A stretch of 64,000 bases of DNA from Deltaproteobacteria bacterium RIFOXYD12_FULL_56_24. Its GTDB lineage: Bacteria > Desulfobacterota > Desulfobulbia > Desulfobulbales > Desulfurivibrionaceae. The stretch spans positions 1 to 64,000 of the forward strand of contig MGTD01000013.1 in the NCBI GenBank assembly GCA_001799285.1, in the 5' to 3' direction. Below the pieces are notes generated by a model. The model saw nothing but the letters and a program-made list of their open reading frames with translations. It ran no database searches and had not been told where the DNA came from. A program made the translations under genes and the position numbers. Positions 37,335-45,680 of this stretch are shown in pieces. Position 1 is the first letter of the stretch, and every line of letters starts with the position of its first letter.

Positions 37335-37535
37335 CTTTCTCTTTCTGTTCATTTCTTTGCTTGCCCAAAGAAACGAACCAAAGAAAGGGCACCCTGTGCC
37401 CCTTGTCCCGCCGGGGGCGGGATGCCCTGCGCTCCTCGATGCTGCCGGGGCTTTGCAAACTCGGCTTCGCCTCAAACAGTGCAAATCCCTTTTTCGGCAG
37501 CCTCTCCGGTGCTCGGCGGCGGGTCAATGGGGTTT
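37335..37535. repeat. Dispersed GC-rich repeat between two Ehr genes
   Basis: TTGCTTGCCCAAAGAAACGA, GGCACCCTGTGCCCCTTGTC and GCTCCTCGATGCTGCCGGGG fit a type of intergenic sequence that I recall as widespread in proteobacteria and often mis-annotated as short hypothetical proteins. It contains small palindromes such as CCCGCCGGGGGCGGG. It makes up most of the 351-base gap between 37238 and 37588, the only large gap in the operon besides 42123-42231. Confidence 0.55.
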
Positions 37536-37588
37536 TAACTGCATATGAAAAAATGACTTAATTGCGTCTCGCACCCATTTCCCAACCG

Positions 37589-39118
37589 CTACAAATCAAA
37601 CCCGCAGTACGACAAATTAAAACTCTTGTTACACAGGGGGAAATCGGAAATCTGCTCATCGCGCATCGCCATGGCCAACCCGCTCCAGTTATGAAAGGAG
37701 GGATCAACAATCTTGTAGCGCCGCAGACGGCCATCGCCGTCAGTGAGTCCGACATGCACCACCTCGCCCCGCCAGCCTTCCACCATGCCGATGGCCAGGG
37801 CATTACCCTTAAGCGGCCCGGTCGGCGCCCGGACTGGCCCGGCCGGCAGATTATCCATGATCCGCCGGAGCAGCTCGATGGAGACGGTGATCTCCCGGCT
37901 GCGCACCCTGGCTCGGGCCATGGCATCCCCAGTTTCCTCGGTGATCAGGTCATCGAACAGCTGACGGTAGACCCCGGTGGGATGGAAAAAGCGACTGTCG
38001 CGGGGCACGGCGCAGGCCTTGGCCGCCACCCCGACCAGCCCGAGATCCTCGGCCACCGAACGGGACAGGCGGCCTCGCCCCTCAAACCGCCCCATAACCG
38101 AAGGCGCGTCAAAAAATAGCTCCAGGGCGCCCAGGGTATTGCCTTCGACGGCCGCAAGCCGGGCCAGCATTTCTCCGGCCAACTCCGGGGCAAGATCAAA
38201 GAGTACCCCGCCCGGCCGCACCATCCCCCGGCCGAAACGGCTGCCGCACAGGGCGGCGGTCAGATTGAGGTAGTCGCCGCGCAACCGGCCGCAATAGGCG
38301 GAAGTGGGCAGAAAACCGACATCGCCGGCCAGGGCGCCGATATCGCCGACATGATTGGCCAGCCGTTCCAGTTCCAGGGCCAGGGCGCGAATGGCCTGGG
38401 CCCTGGCCGGAACCTCGCAGCCGCTCAAGGCCTCAAGCACCTGGCAGTGGGCCAACCCATGCCCGATGGTGGTGTCGCCGGCAATGGTTTCCATCTGGGC
38501 CATGGTGACCGGATGGGGGCCGCCCAGCAGCATCCGCTCGATATCCCGATGCTGGTAGCCAAGGGAGATCTCAAGATGCATCACCTTCTCGCCGTAACAC
38601 TGAAACCGGAAATGGCCCGGCTCGATGACCCCGGCATGGACCGGACCGACCGCCACCTCGTGCACCCCTTCGCCGTCCACCCGGTAAAACTCCATCTCGC
38701 CGATGCGGGGATGCTGATCCGTCTGGCGATTCCAGGCATCGTGCCCGGCCCGCCAGGAGCTATGAAAGCGGAGCGGCTTGAGCCAGGGATGCCCTTCCGG
38801 CACCACCCCGTACTGCTCGGCAATCTCCCGCTCGAAAAGATGCATCTGCGGGCAATTCGGAGTCAGGGAGGAAAACCGCTCACCGATGCTGGTTCGGTAC
38901 ACGGCGACAGAGGCGTTGCGATCCCGGGCGACCAGGGCGAAAATCTCCAGATCCCCGCCCACTTCCGCTGCGGGCACTCCAAAGCAGGCCGCTATCCGCC
39001 CCTGTTTGCGCACCTCCGCCAGCAGGCAATCGCTGAACTCAGCAAAATCGAGGATCGGCACCGACTCCAGGCCAACAGCCTCGCCGTTTTTCAGCAGTTG
39101 CGGATTCAGATTCTTCAT
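37589..39118 (-). CDS. Ehr complex large subunit (HyfG/NuoCD-like) without NiFe cysteines
   Basis: A 509-residue NuoC-NuoD type fusion: the N-terminal NuoC part ends with LFEREIAEQYGVVPEGHPWL, and the NuoD part contains GYQHRDIERMLLGG, ALELERLANHVGDIGALAGDVGF, FGRGMVRPGG. Where group-4 hydrogenases have the N-terminal CxxC (RVCGIC), this reads GDTTIGHGLAHCQ. Where they have the C-terminal CxxC (DPCxxC), this reads FPLCNKSFNLSYCGFDL, not in CxxC spacing. It therefore cannot bind a NiFe centre in the known way. That is the mark of energy-converting hydrogenase-related (Ehr) complexes known from Geobacter and relatives. It may carry a quinone-like site instead. It overlaps the HyfF-like gene by four bases. 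Confidence 0.88.
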   Translation of the reverse strand: MKNLNPQLLKNGEAVGLESVPILDFAEFSDCLLAEVRKQGRIAACFGVPAAEVGGDLEIFALVARDRNASVAVYRTSIGERFSSLTPNCPQMHLFEREIAEQYGVVPEGHPWLKPLRFHSSWRAGHDAWNRQTDQHPRIGEMEFYRVDGEGVHEVAVGPVHAGVIEPGHFRFQCYGEKVMHLEISLGYQHRDIERMLLGGPHPVTMAQMETIAGDTTIGHGLAHCQVLEALSGCEVPARAQAIRALALELERLANHVGDIGALAGDVGFLPTSAYCGRLRGDYLNLTAALCGSRFGRGMVRPGGVLFDLAPELAGEMLARLAAVEGNTLGALELFFDAPSVMGRFEGRGRLSRSVAEDLGLVGVAAKACAVPRDSRFFHPTGVYRQLFDDLITEETGDAMARARVRSREITVSIELLRRIMDNLPAGPVRAPTGPLKGNALAIGMVEGWRGEVVHVGLTDGDGRLRRYKIVDPSFHNWSGLAMAMRDEQISDFPLCNKSFNLSYCGFDL

Positions 39119-40557
39119 GGCTTCACCTCCAGCAGGGCGGCCGCTTCGGCAAAAAGCTTTCTGGCCGGTTCGGGCAGGTAGAGCCCCAGGAGCAAAATAA
39201 TGAGAAGCAGGACCAGCGGCGTCCCGGTGGTCACCAAAGTTTCCCGGTAATTGGTGTCTCCTTTCCGCTCCGTCGGCGTGCCGAAAACCACCGAGAGCAC
39301 CGTGCTGCCCATGCCGATGAAAATTACGGCCAGAAAGAAGAGGAAGAGACCGCCGGTCAGATAATGACCGCCGGTGAAGATGCCTCGGAGAATGGTAAAT
39401 TCGCTGATAAACGGTCCAAAAGGCGGCGAGCCGGTAATCGCCAGAAAGCCCAGGAGAAACAGGGTGGCGGAAACCGGCACCAGGGTGATGGCGCCCTGGA
39501 CCTCGCCCACCCGCTTGCTGGCGAAACGGCGATGGATGTTGCCGGCGGAGAGAAAAAGCACCCCCTTGGTCAAAGCATTGTTCATCAGATGCAGCATGGC
39601 CCCGAAGGTGGCGACTCCGCCGATGGCAACACCGATGGCAAGAATCCCCATGTGCTCGACGCTGGAATAGGCGAGCAGCCTTTTAAAATCCGGCTGCCGG
39701 ATGACAAACACCGCGGCAAAGCCGAGGGAGACCAACCCCATGACCAGAAAGGCCTCCCGGGCCATGGCCCCGTCGCCTGCCGCATCCATGATCTGCAGGG
39801 TGCGGAGCAAGGCGAGAAAGGCCACACTGGTAAGCCCCCCGGCCAGAAGCGCGCCGACCACCCCCGGCGCCTCGCCGTAGGCATCCGGTTTCCAGGTGTG
39901 CAGGGGGGCAAAGCCGGCCTTGGTGCCAAAGCCGACGAGCAGAAAGACAAAACCGGCCCTAAGCCACGGAGCAGAATAATTTGCCGCTCCCTGCAAAATA
40001 TCGTCAAGCTGGAGGCTGACCTGCGCGCTGCCGGCCAGGGCGGCGTAGGCGACAAAAAGGATGCCGAGCATGGCTAGGGCAATACCGACGGAGCAAAGAA
40101 TCAGGTATTTCCAGGTCGCCTCGATGGAGAGGCGGTTGCGATTGTAATAGATAAGCGGGGCGCTGGCCACGGTGGTCGCCTCCACCGCCACCCAGAGAAG
40201 GCCGAGATGCCGGGCCATGGCCGCCAGACTCATGGCGGAAAGAAACAGGAGCAGACAGCTGACAAAGATCCTGTTTCCCCAGGCGATCCGGTAGCGCAGG
40301 TAGCCGACGGCATAAAACGAACAGCCGCAGAAAAGCAGGCTGACGATGAGCAGAATGAGGCGACTTAAGGGATCAACCCCGATCCAGTTGCCGGCCATGG
40401 ACAAATGTACAGCCGGCCCGCCCTGGATGACCAAAAAGGTCAGCACCAGATGGGCCAGGCCGCAGACCGGCAGCAGCAGCGGGCGGAACCGGTCCGAGGG
40501 AAGACAGAAAGCGGCAAGGCCGCCTAGTAAGGGCAAGAGGAGAAGCGCGGCTATCAT
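39115..40557 (-). CDS. Ehr complex antiporter-like subunit (HyfF/NuoN-like)
   Basis: A 480-residue membrane protein with about 14 helices. MARHLGLLWVAVEATTVASAPLIYY holds the helix-5 Glu; LVGFGTKAGFAPLHTWKPDAYGEAPGVVGALLAGGLTSVAF is the broken helix 7 with its Lys; RLLAYSSVEHMGILAIGVAIG and MHLMNNALTKGVLFLSAGNIHRRF are typical of HyfF/NuoN. It would be one of three proton or sodium pumps in the complex. It is directly adjacent to the HyfE-like gene (one base) and overlaps the large subunit. Confidence 0.88.
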   Translation of the reverse strand: MIAALLLLPLLGGLAAFCLPSDRFRPLLLPVCGLAHLVLTFLVIQGGPAVHLSMAGNWIGVDPLSRLILLIVSLLFCGCSFYAVGYLRYRIAWGNRIFVSCLLLFLSAMSLAAMARHLGLLWVAVEATTVASAPLIYYNRNRLSIEATWKYLILCSVGIALAMLGILFVAYAALAGSAQVSLQLDDILQGAANYSAPWLRAGFVFLLVGFGTKAGFAPLHTWKPDAYGEAPGVVGALLAGGLTSVAFLALLRTLQIMDAAGDGAMAREAFLVMGLVSLGFAAVFVIRQPDFKRLLAYSSVEHMGILAIGVAIGGVATFGAMLHLMNNALTKGVLFLSAGNIHRRFASKRVGEVQGAITLVPVSATLFLLGFLAITGSPPFGPFISEFTILRGIFTGGHYLTGGLFLFFLAVIFIGMGSTVLSVVFGTPTERKGDTNYRETLVTTGTPLVLLLIILLLGLYLPEPARKLFAEAAALLEVKP

Positions 40558-40558
40558 G

Positions 40559-41203
40559 TTATTCCCTCAAGGAAGAAAGCTGACCGATGTTCATGCTGGA
40601 AAATTCCCGGTTGATCTGGTGCATGACAATACCCATGACAAAAACCGCGACCAGCAGGTCGAGGAGCACCCCGGCTTCCACCATCAGGGGCATGGCCTCG
40701 GCCAGCAGCATGCCGAAAATGAAAACCCCGTTTTCAAAAATCAGGTAGCCGAGAGCCTGGGTGATGGCCTTGCGCCGGGTAATAAGCATGAGAAAACCGG
40801 TGGCCAGGGTGGCCAGGCCGACCGGGATAAAAAGCGAGCCGTGATGCACCTCGATAAGCGGCAGCCGGTCGCTGAAGATAAACGCCCCGGCCGTGGCCAG
40901 GGTGCCGAGGAGCAGGGTCGGGACATAACCGATCAACGGCTCCATCTCCCTCTTGATTTGTACCTGGCGGATAGCCCTGAGCAACAGAAAAGGGATGGCC
41001 AGCCCTTTGAGCAGGAACGCTCCCCCGGCCAGAATCAGGGAATGGCCGGAAAACCCGTGGAGAAAAAGGGGCAGCAGCGAGAGGATACCTCCCTGGATGG
41101 CCACGGTCCTGATGCAGGCGCCCAGGCGGCTGCTCCCCAGCAAAAAGAAGTTGAAGAGGATGACCAGCAGCAGCAGCAGATTGGCGGGGTTGTAGTTGTC
41201 CAT
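40559..41203 (-). CDS. Ehr complex membrane subunit HyfE-like
   Basis: A 214-residue protein with six to seven helices matching HyfE: NLLLLLVILFNFFLLGSSRLG at the start, TRRKAITQALGYLIFENGVFIFGMLLAEAMPLMVEAGVLLD in the middle and VFVMGIVMHQINREFSSMNI near the end. HyfE is distantly related to the NuoK/MrpC fold. It is seven bases downstream of the HyfC-like gene. Confidence 0.85.
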   Translation of the reverse strand: MDNYNPANLLLLLVILFNFFLLGSSRLGACIRTVAIQGGILSLLPLFLHGFSGHSLILAGGAFLLKGLAIPFLLLRAIRQVQIKREMEPLIGYVPTLLLGTLATAGAFIFSDRLPLIEVHHGSLFIPVGLATLATGFLMLITRRKAITQALGYLIFENGVFIFGMLLAEAMPLMVEAGVLLDLLVAVFVMGIVMHQINREFSSMNIGQLSSLRE

Positions 41204-41210
41204 TATTTCC

Positions 41211-42122
41211 TTACCTTAAGAGCAGGATCAGCGAGAAAAACGAAAGCAGCATGGTGCCGACCAGCAGCTGGGGCACCCTCAGCAGCCGCAGCCGCGCCAT
41301 GGTTGATTCGACCACCCCGATGACCACGGCCAGAAGCAGCATCCCGCCACAAAACAGGAGAGTATCGAAAAGCACATCCCCGGTTGTGCCGGGAAACACG
41401 AGACGAACGACTAGGGCGCCCAAGACAAAGAGCTTCATGGCCGCGCCGTAGAGAATCATCCCGAAATCGGGGCCGCTGTGATCGAGCACCATCACCTCAT
41501 GGATCATGGTCAGCTCCAGATGGGTATTGGGGTCGTCAAAGGGGATGCGGCAATTTTCCACCAGGACCACGACAAACAGGCAGGCCACAACCAGAATCAA
41601 GGAAGGGCCGGCGCTTTGCCAGGCCGTATTCAGGACCGAGCCGAACATGGTACTAAGAACGAGAGAGCCGGAAAGCCGGGCCAGCACGATGAAGCAGAAA
41701 AAAACCGTCGGCTCGGCCAGGCAGGAAAAAGTGACCTCCCGGGCCGCGCCCATACCCTCAAAGGAAGAGCCGGTGTCCAGGGCCGCTGCGGCGGTAAAGA
41801 AACGGGACAGCCCGAAGAGATAGACAAAGAAGATCAGGTCGCCGGTAAAGGAAAGGGGCGCGCCGATGGCGCCAAAAGGAACCAGGAGCGAGGCAAGCAC
41901 CGGCACGGCAAGAGCCAGCACTGGCCCAGCCCGAAAAACCCAGGTGGTGGTGCGGCTGATGACCAGCCCCTTACCGAACAGCTTCCAGATATCGTAATAG
42001 GACTGCAAAAACGGCGGGCCGGTCCGCCCGGCAAAAAGGGCCTTGGTTTTGCCGATCACCCCGGACAACAGAGGGGAAAGGCCGAAGAGCAGGAGAAGGT
42101 GCAGGAACAGTTCGAGCATCAC
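41211..42122 (-). CDS. Ehr complex membrane anchor HyfC/NuoH-like
   Basis: A 303-residue, eight-helix protein of the NuoH/HyfC family that links the peripheral arm to the membrane arm. GRTGPPFLQSYYDIWKLFGKG is the conserved first loop; MGAAREVTFSCLAEPTVFF, NTHLELTMIHEVMVLDHSGPDF hold the acidic residues that line the entry chamber. In the 109-base gap after the HyfB-like gene there are AT-rich imperfect repeats (ATTCTCCATTTTTCACTTTCC and relatives). Confidence 0.88.
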   Translation of the reverse strand: MMLELFLHLLLLFGLSPLLSGVIGKTKALFAGRTGPPFLQSYYDIWKLFGKGLVISRTTTWVFRAGPVLALAVPVLASLLVPFGAIGAPLSFTGDLIFFVYLFGLSRFFTAAAALDTGSSFEGMGAAREVTFSCLAEPTVFFCFIVLARLSGSLVLSTMFGSVLNTAWQSAGPSLILVVACLFVVVLVENCRIPFDDPNTHLELTMIHEVMVLDHSGPDFGMILYGAAMKLFVLGALVVRLVFPGTTGDVLFDTLLFCGGMLLLAVVIGVVESTMARLRLLRVPQLLVGTMLLSFFSLILLLR

Positions 42123-42231
42123 GGTTCTCTCTTTAAAAATGCGGAGTTAAAAGGGAAGAATGCAAAATTAATCGAGACTCTTGCAAAATTCGACATTCTC
42201 CATTTTTCACTTTCCATTCTTCATTCTCTTT

Positions 42232-44325
42232 CTAGCGTTGCCCCACCCAAAAAAGCAGCAGAATAGTGGCACTGAAAATATAGAGCAGATAGACATGCAA
42301 TTGTCCCGCCTGCAGGCCGCGAAAACCGCTGCAAACATCAGCCGCCCATCGGAAAAAAGGCCGGAACACTCTCTCCAGCACCGGGTCCGGCGCCTCAAAG
42401 GAAAAGCATTTCGCCTCCGGGAAAAACCCGATGGTCCGGCCATCTTCGGTTGAAGGGTTCATGCAGCTGCAAAACATGGCACTCTGGGGAAGCTCGGTAT
42501 AACTTTCCGCGGTGTAGGACATCCGGCTGGTGGGGAAGGCAAAACCGCAGCCCCAGGTAGCGGCGGCCGGTACAGGGTCGCCCCCTTGCCGCCAGCGGAG
42601 AAAGCCGTACGCCGCCAGAATACAGCCAAGCAGCAGAACCGCCATGAGCCCCAGCCACCACGGGGCAAAAGCCGTGTCGGCCAGCATGGTCGCCGCCCCC
42701 GGATCAAGCATGGTTGCGGCCCTCCCCGCCACCTGCAGGAGAAGAGCCGGCATGAGACCTCCCCCCAAACAGAGCAGAGCCAGGGCCGCCATGGCGCTCC
42801 CCATGGGCCAGCCAGCCTCATGGGCCTTGGCGGCCTCCGGGCTGCGCGGCTCCCCGGCCAGGGCGATGCCGATGATCCTGGTCATGACGATCAGCACCAT
42901 GCCGCCCACCAGGGCCAACAGCCCGATGAGTACCAGGGGGAAAAACCCGGCCAGACCGGAGAGCGCCGTGCCGCTCTCGAGCAGGGCGCGGTAGATGAAC
43001 CATTCGCCGATCAAGCCATTAAAGGGCGGCAGCGCACTGATTGCCAGGCCGCCGCAGACAATGAGCAGGCCGGTTACGGGCATGCGGCGCATGAGGCCGC
43101 CCATCCGGTTGAGATCCCGGCTGCCGCTGCCGTGCATCAGCGAACCGGCTCCCATGAAAAGCAGGCTCTTGAACAGGGCGTGGTTGAGCAGATGGATCAG
43201 CCCCCCGGCCAGGGCAAAGGCCGCGGCCACATGATGCCCGGCAGCCCGGCTCTGCATCCAGAAACCCAGGGCCAGCAGGATGAGGCCGATGTTTTCCACG
43301 GTGGAATAGGCCAGGCTCCTTTTCACATCCCGTTGCAGGGCGGCCATGGCGATGCCGAACAGGGCGCCGATAATGCCGATGCCCATCAACAAACCGCCCC
43401 ACCAGGCCGGCCCGGTGGGCAGAAAGGAATACAACCGGAGCAGCCCGTAAATGGCGGTCTTCACCATGACCCCGCTCATGAGCGCGGAAACATGGCTGGG
43501 CGCGGCCGGATGCGCATCAGGCAGCCAGACATGAAACGGGAAGATGCCGGCCTTGCTGCCGAAGCCGATCAGCAGCAGGAGAAAAAGCGCGGAAGCCGCC
43601 GGGAGCGAAAGCTGGCCGAGCGCCTGAAAAGAGGCAAATTCCAGACTGCCGGAAAGAGCTTGGGCGGAAAGAAAAAAAGCAAAAAGAAAGGCGGCGCCGA
43701 GATGGGTGGCGAGCAGATAGGTCCAGCCGGCCTCCACCGCTTCCGCCAGATCGTACTCACTGATCACCAGGAAAAAGGAGGTCAGCGACATGCACTCCCA
43801 GGCAAAAAGAAACAGCAGGCCGTTGGCTGCGGTAACCACCAGGGTCATGGAGAGGATGAGCAGGTTATACCAGGTCCAGTGCAGCCCCGGTCGACGCCGC
43901 TCTTTGCTGCCCTTCATGTATTGTTGAAATCGCAAAAAGCCGCGATTACAACGGTTATTGCTTTGTGACTCGTTTAATTCTGGTTGCGGACCTGTGGCCT
44001 TTTTCGTTTTTCCCAAATCCTTCATGTATTCAGCCCCGTAGAGCGCCCCGGCCAGGCCGACGATAAAGAGGGGAAGGAGAAAAAAGGCGGAGAGCTCGTC
44101 CAACCGCAGGGAAAACGCCCCGCCCGGCATGGACCAGGGCATAAAAAATGCCTCCGCCCCTCCGCCAAGCAACCTCTGCCCTGCCGCGATCAGGCCGCAA
44201 AGGCAGCCGAGGATACCGCTGGCGCTGCCGAGGAGGGTAGCCGCTCTGGCGCCGGTGCGGCCTGGAATAACAGCCAGTAGCGCGCCAAGGCCGAAAAGAA
44301 AAAAGGCGGCAAAAAGAAAATTCAT
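42232..44325 (-). CDS. Ehr complex antiporter-like subunit (HyfB/NuoL-like), first copy, with in-frame repeat insertion
   Basis: A 697-residue Mrp/NuoL-like pump subunit, first structural gene of the complex. FLFAWECMSLTSFFLVISEYD, FGSKAGIFPFHVWLPDAHPAAPSHVSALMSGVMVKTAIYG and AYSTVENIGLILLALGF are the helix 5, 7 and 8 signatures. Between the early helices, a loop that is short in the paralog at 34467 is enlarged here by 36 codons (from KDLGKTK to RFQQYMK). These are encoded by a dispersed repeat flanked by the 12-base duplication AATACATGAAGG. The frame is kept. Its start overlaps the regulator gene stop as ATGA. Confidence 0.87.
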   Translation of the reverse strand: MNFLFAAFFLFGLGALLAVIPGRTGARAATLLGSASGILGCLCGLIAAGQRLLGGGAEAFFMPWSMPGGAFSLRLDELSAFFLLPLFIVGLAGALYGAEYMKDLGKTKKATGPQPELNESQSNNRCNRGFLRFQQYMKGSKERRRPGLHWTWYNLLILSMTLVVTAANGLLFLFAWECMSLTSFFLVISEYDLAEAVEAGWTYLLATHLGAAFLFAFFLSAQALSGSLEFASFQALGQLSLPAASALFLLLLIGFGSKAGIFPFHVWLPDAHPAAPSHVSALMSGVMVKTAIYGLLRLYSFLPTGPAWWGGLLMGIGIIGALFGIAMAALQRDVKRSLAYSTVENIGLILLALGFWMQSRAAGHHVAAAFALAGGLIHLLNHALFKSLLFMGAGSLMHGSGSRDLNRMGGLMRRMPVTGLLIVCGGLAISALPPFNGLIGEWFIYRALLESGTALSGLAGFFPLVLIGLLALVGGMVLIVMTRIIGIALAGEPRSPEAAKAHEAGWPMGSAMAALALLCLGGGLMPALLLQVAGRAATMLDPGAATMLADTAFAPWWLGLMAVLLLGCILAAYGFLRWRQGGDPVPAAATWGCGFAFPTSRMSYTAESYTELPQSAMFCSCMNPSTEDGRTIGFFPEAKCFSFEAPDPVLERVFRPFFRWAADVCSGFRGLQAGQLHVYLLYIFSATILLLFWVGQR
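43911..44030 (-). repeat. ~90-bp dispersed repeat inserted in frame within a HyfB-like gene, with 12-bp flanking duplication
   Basis: AATACATGAAGG (minus strand) occurs at 44030-44019 and again at 43922-43911, so the duplicated unit is 108 bp, a multiple of three. The insert shares ACAGGTCCG, ATAACCGTTGTAATCGCGGC and TTTTTGCGATTTCAACAA with copies at 48457-48547 and 58864-58948. TTGTAATCGC and GCGATTTCAA form a hairpin around GGCTTTTT. Confidence 0.8.
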
Positions 44326-45005
44326 GCGGAAAACCCCTGGTGAAAAAGCTGCGCTTCCTGGGCACCAATGAACTCAAGCAGCCTCTTGCGGGTCGGCTGC
44401 TCACGGATGCCGGCGAGAAAGGAGGCGGACATGGAAAGCCGCCACAGTTTGCGTTCTAGGATGGCCTGCTCGGTATTGTTGGCGGGCAGCAGCAGAAAAA
44501 GCAGCTCGGTCTTGCGCTTGTCCAGGGCCTTGAAATCCACCGGATGTTCGAGAAAAGCGAGGATCACCATGCTCTTTTCCGGATAAACCGGCAGGGCCGG
44601 ATCGGGCCACATCCAGGCAATGCCGTCCATGGAGGAGGAGGCCACCGACTCCCTGGCCAGCAGGGAAATCTTGATCGCCTTGGCGTCAAAGCTCGCGGAA
44701 TAGGGCTGGGCCGCCAGCAACTCGTCGATGATCTCGTCACGGTTGCTGCCGTGGATTCGGTAGAGGACCGCGCCGTTTTCCAGGGCGTCGACCAGGGAGA
44801 TGCGGTAATCCGTCTTGCCCCTTGGGGCAACGCCGGCTTTCTGGCTGTCGATCCAGTCCACCACCTCGTCGGCCCTGAAGCGCCACTGGCCGCCGATCTT
44901 GACGGCAAAGGGAATCTGGTTGTCGCCCACCATCCGGTAGATGGTCTTCTCGGAAACACCCAGCTTTTCCGCCACGCCTTTTATGGAGATAAATGTTTTA
45001 TCCAT
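44322..45005 (-). CDS. Excisionase/MerR-type HTH protein with PTS EIIA-like domain
   Basis: A 227-residue putative regulator. Residues 1-55 are a helix-turn-helix of the excisionase class (SIKGVAEKLGVSEKTIYRMVGDNQIPFAVKIGGQWRF). Residues ~80-227 resemble PTS IIA type 2 (fructose/nitrogen) domains: SLVDALENGAVLYRIHGSNRDEIIDELLAA, ILAFLEHPVDFKALDKRKTELLFLLLPANNTEQ. The phosphorylatable His of EIIA is not obvious. It leads the Ehr operon and overlaps the first structural gene by four bases, so it probably controls it. The start at 45005 puts the HTH at the N terminus; an earlier ATG (45074) would read through the promoter. Confidence 0.82.
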   Translation of the reverse strand: MDKTFISIKGVAEKLGVSEKTIYRMVGDNQIPFAVKIGGQWRFRADEVVDWIDSQKAGVAPRGKTDYRISLVDALENGAVLYRIHGSNRDEIIDELLAAQPYSASFDAKAIKISLLARESVASSSMDGIAWMWPDPALPVYPEKSMVILAFLEHPVDFKALDKRKTELLFLLLPANNTEQAILERKLWRLSMSASFLAGIREQPTRKRLLEFIGAQEAQLFHQGFSA

Positions 45006-45007
45006 CT

Positions 45008-45025
45008 TTGTCCAATATTGTCCAA
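45008..45025. promoter_or_regulatory. Direct-repeat operator candidate before the Ehr operon
   Basis: TTGTCCAATATTGTCCAA holds two identical TTGTCCAA boxes with a 10-base period, one helical turn, just before the regulator's start codon. It could be an autoregulatory site for the HTH protein. Confidence 0.45.
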
Positions 45026-45045
45026 ACTTGACTAAGAATGTACCC

Positions 45046-45074
45046 CATTTAAGCCGTTGACCAGGGGTTGTCAA
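45046..45074 (-). promoter_or_regulatory. Possible sigma-70 promoter of the Ehr operon
   Basis: On the minus strand a perfect TTGACA is followed after 17 bases by TAAATG, a weak -10 element. TTGAC and GTCAA around the -35 also form an inverted repeat. The transcript would cross the direct-repeat boxes. Confidence 0.4.
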
Positions 45075-45255
45075 TATTTTTCAGAAAAACCGGGTGGGCT
45101 GGGAAAAGAAATGAGGAAATGCGCGGAAAGCAGCATTGTTCGGGGAGAACATTACAGATGAGCCTATTGCAAAAAGAAAAAACCTTCCTTCGGTATACTC
45201 AGGGTGAAGAGCAGTAATTTGGCACAATGGGGATACCCACCCGAAACTACGGTTC

Positions 45256-45315
45256 ACTGTGACCGCTGATTCCGTGGTTATTTGACCTCTTGGGGCATAC
45301 CCCGTGATCCGTTAC
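45256..45315. repeat. Right-half fragment of the MITE family
   Basis: CTGTGACCGCTGATTCCGTG, GTTATTTGACCTC and CATACCCCGTGATCCGTTAC match the right 60 bases of the complete element at 58988-59141. The left part is missing. The rest of the 45026-45449 gap is AT-rich without a supported gene. Confidence 0.75.
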
Positions 45316-45449
45316 CTAACAATGACTTAACCGAGTGTCCACTATTTCATAACAGGATCATATACCGATATACTTGCAAGCCGCGAAGCTAATTAGTATA
45401 TTTGCTAAATGCGGGCCATGCTGTTAGCATAAATTGTCAGGAGACTGAA

Positions 45450-45680
45450 ATGGCTATATCACTCATGGAAATAGAGCAGCAAGCATCCCGGTTGTCTCCA
45501 GGCGACCGAGCAAGACTCGCGGGTTTTCTCCTTGAGTCCTTACACGATCTTGCCCTTGCAGAGGTAGAACTTGATTGGAAAAAAGAAATCGCACGCCGTG
45601 TCGCTGACCACGAAACCGAGACCTCCCAGGTCTTTACCGCCGAAGAGGTCTTTGCCAAAGCCAAGCGTAGTTGCCAATGA
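45450..45680 (+). CDS. Addiction-module antitoxin component
   Basis: A 76-residue protein of the short 'addiction module' type (TIGR02574-like): EIEQQASRLSPGDRARLAGFLLESL is the typical helical opening, ELDWKKEIARRVADHET a central segment and VFTAEEVFAKAKRS the end. CAGGAG lies seven bases before the ATG at 45450. It overlaps the toxin start as ATGA. Confidence 0.78.
   Translation: MAISLMEIEQQASRLSPGDRARLAGFLLESLHDLALAEVELDWKKEIARRVADHETETSQVFTAEEVFAKAKRSCQ

Noticed and set aside
37357-37548. Short hypothetical ORF
   Set aside because: Lies wholly in a dispersed intergenic repeat of a type often mis-annotated as a gene.
37589-39118. Group 4 NiFe hydrogenase large subunit
   Set aside because: Both CxxC pairs that bind NiFe are absent, so I call it an Ehr-type subunit.
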